Below are positions 18,467 through 24,674 of a DNA stretch of 64,000 bases, piece by piece. The position numbers and the translations under genes were made by a program. The notes beneath the pieces are model-generated. The model had not been told where the DNA came from. It made no database searches and saw nothing but the letters and a program-made list of their open reading frames with translations. The stretch's first letter is position 1. Every line of letters begins with the position of its first letter. This stretch comes from Flavobacterium sediminis (lineage in GTDB: Bacteria > Bacteroidota > Bacteroidia > Flavobacteriales > Flavobacteriaceae), in NCBI RefSeq assembly GCF_003148385.1, contig NZ_CP029463.1, forward strand, positions 1,674,001 through 1,738,000, written 5' to 3'.

Positions 18467-19239
18467 TGATTAAAAAAATAATATGGGTTTTTGCCCTGAT
18501 AAGCCTATTAGTTTCCTGTAAAGCTAAAAAAGCAGTTGCCGAATCGGCGGCTGAAGAAGACTTGGCAGCTTCTAAAGTGATTCAGCAACATTATGCATTG
18601 CCTTCCGATTTTAAAACAATAAATATCAGAGCCAATGCAAAATATCGTGACGATAAACAATCGCAAAGTGTTTCAGCGGACATCCGGATTAAAAAAGATC
18701 AGGTAATATGGGTTAATGTAAAATTTATCGGTATCCCAATGGCAAAAGCATTAATCACACCGACAGAAGTGCAATATTTTGAAAAAATAAACGGAACCTA
18801 TTTTAAAGGAGATTTTCAATTGCTCAGCAACTGGTTGGGAACGGATCTGGATTTCAAAAAATTGCAAAACCTATTTTTAGGGAAAGCTATTGACGATTTA
18901 ACAAAAGCGAAATATATTGCTCAGATTCAGGATAATTTATACAAACTTTCAGAAAAGAAGCAAGAGGATATTGAAAAGGAATTTTACTTTGAAGCCGCTA
19001 ATTTCTTAGTAAAGAAAGAAACCATCCTTCAAAAAAGTAAAAACAGAGCCTTAACGGTGGAATATCCGTCACATAGTAAGACCGGAAGCCTTTTTCTACC
19101 CAATGAAATCGCTATTGCTGCCCAACAGGATGAGATTATAAATATTGATTTAACCTATAAGAATGTTACCTTTGACGAAGATTTGAATTTTCCCTTCTCC
19201 ATCCCTAACGGATATGAACGAGTAACGATAAACAATTAG
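18463..19239 (+). CDS. DUF4292 lipoprotein
   Basis: 258 residues with a lipobox LLVSC (Cys19). The mature region has the DUF4292 pattern FKTINIRANAKYRDDKQSQSVSADIRIKKDQVIWVNVKFIGIPMAKALITPTEVQYFEKINGTYFKG, a LolA/LolB-like beta structure. Such folds bind lipid or acyl chains, which suggests lipoprotein or lipid handling at the outer membrane. That is inference from fold resemblance. Start and stop overlap the TPR gene (ATGA). Confidence 0.85.
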   Translation: MMIKKIIWVFALISLLVSCKAKKAVAESAAEEDLAASKVIQQHYALPSDFKTINIRANAKYRDDKQSQSVSADIRIKKDQVIWVNVKFIGIPMAKALITPTEVQYFEKINGTYFKGDFQLLSNWLGTDLDFKKLQNLFLGKAIDDLTKAKYIAQIQDNLYKLSEKKQEDIEKEFYFEAANFLVKKETILQKSKNRALTVEYPSHSKTGSLFLPNEIAIAAQQDEIINIDLTYKNVTFDEDLNFPFSIPNGYERVTINN

Positions 19240-19260
19240 TAATCGAATTAACAAAGTTGA

Positions 19261-20484
19261 ATGAACCGTATTTTAGCGCTTTTAGTATTTTTCTATTCCA
19301 TCGTTACTTTTGCCCAGTCAAAAGAACAAAAACAATTAGAGCAGCAAAAGATTCAGATTCAAAAAGAGATCGCGGCTTTTAAAGAACTGTTGCAAACGGA
19401 AAAGAAAAAAGAAAAATCGGTTTTAAGTCAAATTGAAGAACAAAAAGCACGAATTCGATTAAGTGAAAAACTTATCAGTACCACAGCCAGACAAAAAAGA
19501 TTGCTCGAAGATGATATTTATCTGACGCAACTTGAGATCAATAAGCTGAACAGAGAATTAAAGGTTTTAAAGGAAGACTACGCTAAGATGATCGTTAAAT
19601 CGTATAAAAGCAGAAACGAAAAAAGCCGGATTATGTTCATTCTGTCCTCTGATAGCTTTTTACAAGCCTATAAGCGTATTCAATATATGAAGCAATATGC
19701 TAACTTTAGAAAAATGCAGGGAGATGAAATTATAGAAAAACAAGAAAAGTTAGCAGAGGCAAAACAAAAATTGGAAAGCAGTAAAAAGCAGAAAGAAAAA
19801 GTTTTGGCAGAAAGTGAAGCAGAAAAAGCCGAACTGGAGAAACAAAAGAAAGAACAGGAAAAATTAGCCAAAGACCTTCAGAAAAACAAGAAAAAATACG
19901 CTGCCGAAATTTCAAAAAAGGAAAAAGAGAAAAAAGCGATAGATGCTAAAATTAAGAAACTGATCGCAGAAGCCATTGCAGCAGCCAACAAAAAAACGGC
20001 TGCAAAAACCGGAGTTAAAAATACAGGAGGAAGCAGTAAATTCATTTTAACGCCGGAAGGGAAAATAGTTTCAGACAATTTTAAAGCAAATAAAGGAAGA
20101 CTGCCATGGCCGGTTGAAAAAGGATACATCCAATTGCGTTACGGAAATTATCAGGATCCTATTCATAAAAATGTAACACACTTAAACAGTGGAATTGAAA
20201 TAGCTGCTTTGCCGGGTTCAACAGCCCGAGCCGTTTTTGATGGCGAAGTATTACAGGTTCAGGTGGTTCAGGGAACCAAAAAAGCGGTGTTTATCCGTCA
20301 CGGAGATTTTATTACGATCTATCAAAACCTCGACAGTGTAAACGTATCAGTAGGAGATAAGGTAAGTATCAAACAAACCATAGGGCATATAGTAACCGAT
20401 TCCAGTGGAAAAGCAGTGATTAAATTTTTAGTTCTGCAAAATACAACCACATTAAACCCTGAGCAGTGGCTCTCTAATTTGTAA
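19261..20484 (+). CDS. EnvC-like murein hydrolase activator (coiled coil plus degenerate LytM)
   Basis: 407 residues: a signal peptide (MNRILALLVFFYSIVTFAQ), a long coiled coil (about 20-250) and a C-terminal M23/LytM domain (LPWPVEKGYIQLRYGNYQDPIHKNVTHLNSGIEIAALPGSTARAVFDGEV). The zinc ligands are lost: the usual HxGxD is NSGIE and the HxH near the end is replaced by IKFLVLQ. This is the pattern of EnvC/NlpD-type activators that switch on N-acetylmuramoyl amidases at division instead of cutting murein themselves. It is the last gene of the operon, and the sRNA-A promoter cassette begins 11 nt after the stop. Confidence 0.88.
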   Translation: MNRILALLVFFYSIVTFAQSKEQKQLEQQKIQIQKEIAAFKELLQTEKKKEKSVLSQIEEQKARIRLSEKLISTTARQKRLLEDDIYLTQLEINKLNRELKVLKEDYAKMIVKSYKSRNEKSRIMFILSSDSFLQAYKRIQYMKQYANFRKMQGDEIIEKQEKLAEAKQKLESSKKQKEKVLAESEAEKAELEKQKKEQEKLAKDLQKNKKKYAAEISKKEKEKKAIDAKIKKLIAEAIAAANKKTAAKTGVKNTGGSSKFILTPEGKIVSDNFKANKGRLPWPVEKGYIQLRYGNYQDPIHKNVTHLNSGIEIAALPGSTARAVFDGEVLQVQVVQGTKKAVFIRHGDFITIYQNLDSVNVSVGDKVSIKQTIGHIVTDSSGKAVIKFLVLQNTTTLNPEQWLSNL

Positions 20485-20494
20485 ATTCTAAAAC

Positions 20495-20552
20495 TTTAAC
20501 AAAATATACATTTTTTCTGTATCCAAGTTAACAAATATAGGCGCTATATTTG
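20495..20552 (+). promoter_or_regulatory. 58-bp promoter cassette, copy A (drives sRNA-A)
   Basis: It runs from TTTAACA to TATATTTG (20545-20552). Within it TACA (20507-20510)-N7-TGTA (20518-20521) is a dyad, followed by TCCAAGTTA and exactly 14 bp to the -7 box. No TTG -33 box is present. The dyad centre is about 43 bp before the predicted start at 20557, a position typical of an activator overlapping the -33 region. Three further copies have the same total length. Confidence 0.7.
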
Positions 20553-20556
20553 TTAC

Positions 20557-20628
20557 GGTTAATAGCAGTAATTTTATTTCTTATCAAGAACATTTAGTCC
20601 CGAAATCTTTCGGGACTTTTTGTTTTTG
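20557..20628 (+). ncRNA. Small RNA A of a three-copy family
   Basis: The predicted transcript is about 72 nt. It begins with the 19-nt block GGTTAATAGCAGTAATTTT, identical in all three copies and placed exactly 4 nt after the -7 box. A small hairpin TTCTT/AAGAA (20578-20582, 20586-20590) follows, then an intrinsic terminator AGTCCCGAAA/TTTCGGGACT (20596-20617) with TTTTTGTTTTT. There is no start codon with a useful frame. Box-to-block spacing, hairpin conservation and terminator together support an independent RNA gene. Relation to the published Flavo-1 RNA motif is possible but untested. Confidence 0.72.
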
Positions 20629-20665
20629 TGGATTTTTTACGTCTCGTACAGATAAAATATTAAAT

Positions 20666-20723
20666 TTTAACAAAATGTACATTTTTCCTGTATCCGAGTT
20701 ATAAGAACAATGCTATACATTTG
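20666..20723 (+). promoter_or_regulatory. 58-bp promoter cassette, copy B (drives the surface lipoprotein)
   Basis: Same layout as copy A: TTTAACA, the dyad TACA-N7-TGTA, TCCGAGTTA, 14 bp, then TACATTTG (20716-20723). No sRNA body follows, so the transcript should run through a ~135-nt leader into the gene at 20863. This places a protein gene under the same apparent control as the sRNAs. Confidence 0.65.
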
Positions 20724-20862
20724 ATCCCGATTCCCCTATCAACATTTTGTTCTTTTCCTGTACAGTAAAAAAGTACAGTGTAGAGGTATTAATTGTCCCA
20801 AACGGATCATAAACCCTTTTCAGCCGTCATAGTGAGAAATAAAAAGGTATAATGTTTATTAA

Positions 20863-22461
20863 ATGAAATTAAAACGAAAGAAAAGACTGCTCTTAAGTTT
20901 ATCGGGACTCTTAGTGCTGCTGTTGACCAACTGTGAGAAAGACTATGAGGAAAGTACAACAAACTACAATCTGACAACCTCCCGTTTTGACATTCGGGTT
21001 CTGGATAGTGAACAGATCCTGTCCAATGCTAAGGTTATGGACGAATTACAAAAGATTGCAGGGCAAACCAAAGCACAAGCCACCGGAACGGGAACACCGA
21101 TAGGTACTTCCCGAATCCTTTACAATTCAACCTACGGCTTTTCCGTAAACACCGCTTATGTGAAATACGTGGAAGACACCACAACCGGGAAACATTCCTA
21201 TAACTTTCCGCTTACGCGGGACAGTTTGGTCACTTCCCATTTGGAAAACCTCTTGCTATCGTCGCGTTCCGACGGGAGTTACGATGCGTATATTGTGGAA
21301 TACGGTTTTTCAAAGGATGAATACAATGCTGTGTCTCAAACAACACTGAACAACACAACGACCCGTTATTATCCGATAGATTTTGACACTTCGGTCTTCA
21401 ACAGCGGCGAGTTAAATAAAATGGTGCTGGAATACAGTTGTGTAGAAATATGGTCATTGGAAGTTGTACCGGCTCACCAGGGCGACAACACAGGTGGCGA
21501 ACTCTACACGGAAGAATGGGTATTGGTCTCCAACGAGTGTACCTGGAATTACTACGATGACGGAACAGATGGCAGCAGCGGAAGCACCACCACCACAACC
21601 GGAGTAGAGACCTCGGGCGGCGTAGGCGGTAGTGCCGGAGGTACAAGCACAACAGGAGATAGCTCTGATAGTGGCAACAATACAGATATAGGCGATACCT
21701 GCAAAGGTTGCGGCGACAGTGATATCATATCCAGTCCGGCAACAGAGCCGGCAGAAGAGCCCGAAACACCTTGCGACAGAATAAAAGCCGGCACGGGCAG
21801 TGCGGCATATAAACAAAAATTTAAAGCCTTAAATACACCGGAAAAGTTTAATTTAGACCATGAAACCGGTTTTTGCGAACAGGAAATTAACGGGGTAAAA
21901 CAGTATGTTGACGGAGTAGCTGATGGGACGAACCATTTGAAAATTCTTCCAGGATCTATGAATGGAACGCATGTACATAATAACAAGCCAGAGACAGATA
22001 CCAATGGTAACACTTTTGATGCCCAAATTAAAATGCTTTCACCCGGTGATTTAAAGCAATTGTTAGGGACTTGTCAAAACGCTAATGGAAATACTCCTGA
22101 AAATGCATTTGTTATAATGATTTCAAATGAAGGTATATTTGCCATTACTATTGCTGAACCAATAGGTGCTTTAAGTGAAGAGACAAAAACTTTTTTAAGA
22201 GGTTGGAAAGAAGGTTATGAAGATAAAGCCAAAGAAATTCTAAGAGAATATTCTACGTTAAGTGCTAGAAAAGAACAATTACAAAAGATGTTTTTAAAAG
22301 CCCTTAAAAAAATGCAACTTGATAATAAGGTAGCTTTATTTGAAGGGCAGGTGGAAAATGAAGACACTTCTGATATTAACAATTATACTATAGCATGGAC
22401 TCAAAAAACACTAAAAAATACTTTTTTTGGGCTAACAATAGAAGAAACACCATGCGATTAA
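20863..22461 (+). CDS. Mosaic surface lipoprotein with JAMM-like C-terminal signature
   Basis: 532 residues. A basic, hydrophobic N-terminus leads to a lipobox with Cys24, followed by EKDYEE, an acidic run like the flavobacterial surface-export signal. Residues about 30-225 form a domain I do not recognise. Then come a Gly/Ser/Thr linker, a short Cys motif (CKGCG) and a C-terminal domain with H370-x-H372 ... S393-x-x-D396, which resembles the metal site of JAB/JAMM peptidases but with a longer gap. The first ~1 kb uses many C- or G-ending codons while the rest is AT-rich, so two pieces of different origin seem joined. Three DUF6705 genes follow immediately. The lipoprotein call is firm; enzymatic activity is speculative. 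Confidence 0.72.
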   Translation: MKLKRKKRLLLSLSGLLVLLLTNCEKDYEESTTNYNLTTSRFDIRVLDSEQILSNAKVMDELQKIAGQTKAQATGTGTPIGTSRILYNSTYGFSVNTAYVKYVEDTTTGKHSYNFPLTRDSLVTSHLENLLLSSRSDGSYDAYIVEYGFSKDEYNAVSQTTLNNTTTRYYPIDFDTSVFNSGELNKMVLEYSCVEIWSLEVVPAHQGDNTGGELYTEEWVLVSNECTWNYYDDGTDGSSGSTTTTTGVETSGGVGGSAGGTSTTGDSSDSGNNTDIGDTCKGCGDSDIISSPATEPAEEPETPCDRIKAGTGSAAYKQKFKALNTPEKFNLDHETGFCEQEINGVKQYVDGVADGTNHLKILPGSMNGTHVHNNKPETDTNGNTFDAQIKMLSPGDLKQLLGTCQNANGNTPENAFVIMISNEGIFAITIAEPIGALSEETKTFLRGWKEGYEDKAKEILREYSTLSARKEQLQKMFLKALKKMQLDNKVALFEGQVENEDTSDINNYTIAWTQKTLKNTFFGLTIEETPCD

Positions 22462-22473
22462 AACATAATAATT

Positions 22474-23052
22474 ATGAAAACACTATTTAAAATCCTCACT
22501 TTACTATTAATTAGTTTGAATGTACAGTGTCAGACAGTAACTACTGTTGTCCCTTATAGAACATTAGATTACCCCAACGGTGCTTATTTAAAAGATTTGG
22601 ACAACGAATTTCCGTTTTGGTTGGGAACATGGGAAGGAACAGCCGATAATAAAAAATACACTTTTACTTTTGTGTTGTTTGAACAACATTTAATCACTTT
22701 CCCAAATGGAGAATATGAATTTAAGGACAAAGTTGTAGGTAAACTAAAAGTAACCGACTTAGCTACAAATCAAGTGATTTATGATGAATCTTCTTTTGCT
22801 AATTTTGATGATTATATAATAAAAGGGAATGTAATATACGGAAGGGAGTTCTATTTTGGTTTTTATGATAAAGAGAACCATTGCAACAATAGTGCTGACT
22901 TTACTTTAGTAAGATATGATAATAACCCTAACCAGATACTCTATAAGAACTTTAGTTATGATGAATATTGGTATTGGGATTGTTCCTATACCGACCAGTT
23001 AGATATTCCCATGTTTTTACCTAAAGTAGATCTGATGTTGACGCGACAATAG
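22474..23052 (+). CDS. DUF6705-type small exported protein, copy 1
   Basis: 192 residues with a signal peptide (MKTLFKILTLLLISLNVQCQ). The family core reads PNGAYLKDLDNEFPFWLGTWEGTADNKKYTFTFVLFEQHL, and the end is DIPMFLPKVDLMLTRQ. The beta-rich core with a conserved GTWEG suggests a lipocalin- or calycin-like barrel, but function is unknown. It starts 12 nt after the lipoprotein gene and is probably co-transcribed. It is nearly identical at DNA level to copy 3. Confidence 0.8.
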   Translation: MKTLFKILTLLLISLNVQCQTVTTVVPYRTLDYPNGAYLKDLDNEFPFWLGTWEGTADNKKYTFTFVLFEQHLITFPNGEYEFKDKVVGKLKVTDLATNQVIYDESSFANFDDYIIKGNVIYGREFYFGFYDKENHCNNSADFTLVRYDNNPNQILYKNFSYDEYWYWDCSYTDQLDIPMFLPKVDLMLTRQ

Positions 23053-23094
23053 TTTTAGGGAATAAAAATTTGGTTTTGTAAGGAAAATAGCGAT

Positions 23095-23670
23095 ATGAAA
23101 ACACTATTAAGAACATTTTGTTTTGTGTTATTTGCATTTTATGCAAATTGTCAAACCTTGCCTTTAAGCTCATTAGAAGAGCCTAATACAGGAGGCTATT
23201 TAAAGGATATAGATAATGTACTGCCTTTTTGGGAAGACACATGGAAAGGTACAACTAATAATAAAGAATATACATTTCAGTTTACGGTATTTCTACATCA
23301 CCTTACAACATTTTCTTCGGAAAGATATTATTACATTGATAAACTTGTAGGTAAATTTAGAGTTATAGATTTAATCACAGGTCAGGAGTTGTATAATGAT
23401 TTAGCCGTGACGAATTTTGATGATTATAAAATAGAGTTACTTGCCTATGGGAATAATATTGGCTATGTTTTTTCTTTTACAGATAGTGAAAGTCATTGTA
23501 ATAATTCTATAAATTTTACATTACTTAGGAATGGATCCAATACTAATGAAATTATATATACTGCTTTTGAGTATAATCAGTTTTTTTTGATGGAAGATTG
23601 CCCTTATACTAATCGATCAGATATTCCCATGTTTTTGCCCACTCAAGATTTTGTATTAACAAGACAGTAA
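23095..23670 (+). CDS. DUF6705-type small exported protein, copy 2 (divergent)
   Basis: 191 residues, signal peptide MKTLLRTFCFVLFAFYANCQ. It has the same framework as copy 1 (GGYLKDIDNVLPFWEDTWKGTTNNKEYTFQFTVFLHHL, a TNFDDYKI segment, and end DIPMFLPTQDFVLTRQ) but many substitutions, so it is an older paralogue. It lies 42 nt after copy 1. Retention of divergent and near-identical paralogues side by side resembles immunity or decoy gene arrays, though no activity is known. Confidence 0.78.
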   Translation: MKTLLRTFCFVLFAFYANCQTLPLSSLEEPNTGGYLKDIDNVLPFWEDTWKGTTNNKEYTFQFTVFLHHLTTFSSERYYYIDKLVGKFRVIDLITGQELYNDLAVTNFDDYKIELLAYGNNIGYVFSFTDSESHCNNSINFTLLRNGSNTNEIIYTAFEYNQFFLMEDCPYTNRSDIPMFLPTQDFVLTRQ

Positions 23671-23724
23671 TTTAGAACGTTGGTTTTGAGGATTAATTCA
23701 GAACCAACGTTTAAAAAAGTAAAG

Positions 23725-24308
23725 ATGAAAATACTATTTAAAATCCTCGCTTTACTATTAATTAGTTTGAATGTACAGTGTCAGACAGTAACTACTGTTG
23801 TCCCTTATAGAACATTAGATTACCCAACGGTGCTTATTTAAAAGATTTGGACAACGAATTTCCGTTTTGGTTGGGAACATGGGAAGGAACAGCCGATAAT
23901 AAAAAATACACTTTTACTTTTGTGTTGTTTGAACAACATTTAATGACTTTTCCAAATGGAGAATATGAGTTTAGAGACAGGGTTGTAGGTAAACTAAAAG
24001 TAACCGACTTAGCTACAAATCAAGTGATTTATGATGAATCTTCTTTTGCTAATTTTGATGATTATCTAATATTTGGTCATACAATATATGGTAGGGAGTT
24101 CTATTTTGGTTTTACAGACAAGGAATATCATTGCAATAATAGTGCTGATTTTACTTTAGTAAGATATGATAATAACCCTAACGAGATACTCTATAAGAAC
24201 TTTAGTTATGGAGAGTATTTTACATTGGACGGACCATGTCCTTACAATGACCAGTTAGATATTCCTATGTTTTTACCTAAAGTAGATCTGATATTGACGC
24301 GACAATAG
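23725..24308 (+). pseudogene. DUF6705-type protein, copy 3, broken by a 1-base frameshift
   Basis: ATG at 23725 starts a reading almost identical to copy 1, but after Tyr33 the run is CCC (23823-23825) where copy 1 has CCCC. The frame then stops at 23839-23841. The remainder (LDNEFPFWLGTWEGTADNKK ... DIPMFLPKVDLILTRQ) is intact in the shifted frame to 24308. Restoring one C gives a complete ~194-residue protein. Since the downstream part shows no further decay, the lesion is recent or an assembly error. Confidence 0.85.
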
Positions 24309-24351
24309 TTTTTAGGCTTAAAAACAGAATAAAGGAAAAACTTCTAAAAAC

Positions 24352-24409
24352 TTTAACAAAATATACATTTTTTCTGTATCCGAGTTAGGTTTAGTCTGCC
24401 GTATATTTG
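24352..24409 (+). promoter_or_regulatory. 58-bp promoter cassette, copy C (drives sRNA-C)
   Basis: The first 36 bp differ from copy A by a single base (CGAG for CAAG). The 14-bp spacer differs completely, and TATATTTG (24402-24409) is the same. A conserved upstream block with a randomised spacer is the pattern expected of a functional promoter rather than of a recent copy alone. Confidence 0.7.
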
Positions 24410-24413
24410 TGAT

Positions 24414-24488
24414 GGTTAATAGCAGTAATTTTTATTTCTTATCAAGAACATCTAGTCCCGAAATCCTTTCGGGACTTTTTGTTTTTTG
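24414..24488 (+). ncRNA. Small RNA C of the three-copy family
   Basis: The 19-nt block GGTTAATAGCAGTAATTTT starts 4 nt after the -7 box. The hairpin TTCTT/AAGAA follows, then a terminator AGTCCCGAAA/TTTCGGGACT (24454-24463, 24467-24476) with loop TCC instead of TC, and a T-run. Predicted length is about 75 nt. It is nearly identical to sRNA-A; the changes fall in loops and spacers. Confidence 0.72.
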
Positions 24489-24565
24489 TGAAATAAAATC
24501 GTTTTTAAAAGGAAATTAATAATTAAAAATCATTTATTTAACATTTAAGGTTGTATATTTGTAAT

Positions 24566-24636
24566 GGTTAATAGCAGTAATTTTCTTTTTTTAAGAACAT
24601 CTGGTCCCGAATTTATTTTCGGGACTTTTTGTTTTT
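24566..24636 (+). ncRNA. Small RNA D3 of the three-copy family (most divergent copy)
   Basis: TATATTTG at 24554-24561 is followed after 4 nt by the same 19-nt block. The first hairpin is again TTCTT/AAGAA but with loop TTTTT, and the terminator is GTCCCGAA (24604-24611) / TTCGGGAC (24618-24625) with a 6-nt loop. The upstream 58-bp cassette is absent, so this copy may be controlled differently. Stems kept while loops vary is evidence for selection on RNA structure. Confidence 0.7.
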
Positions 24637-24674
24637 CATAAGGAATTTGATAAATTCGGTGTAAATAAATTTTT

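Larger units (their letters stand above)
20485..20862 (+). other. Intergenic region holding sRNA-A and the lipoprotein promoter
   Basis: These 378 bp contain promoter cassette A with sRNA-A and its terminator, then cassette B followed by a leader of about 135 nt. The leader carries a small hairpin CTGTAC (20758-20763) / GTACAG (20773-20778). I saw no open frame of coding quality here. Confidence 0.7.
24309..24674 (+). other. Intergenic region with two tandem small RNA genes
   Basis: These 366 bp hold promoter cassette C with sRNA-C, then sRNA-D3 behind a plain -7 box, each closed by its own terminator. The last ~40 bp before the M48 gene show no clear -33/-7 pair. No coding frame of quality was seen. 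Confidence 0.7.

Noticed and set aside
20758..20778. Hairpin CTGTAC/GTACAG as a terminator ending a fourth sRNA behind cassette B
   Set aside because: No U-run follows and the conserved 19-nt block is absent; it is better read as part of the lipoprotein leader.
21552..22013. Long antisense open frame under the lipoprotein gene
   Set aside because: The Pro/Val/Ser-rich product mirrors the Gly/Thr-rich linker on the plus strand; there is no start context and no promoter.
24352..24636. The tandem repeats as a CRISPR array or an integron attachment site
   Set aside because: There are only a few units, each with its own -7 box and terminator, no regular short spacers, and no cas or integrase gene in the window.
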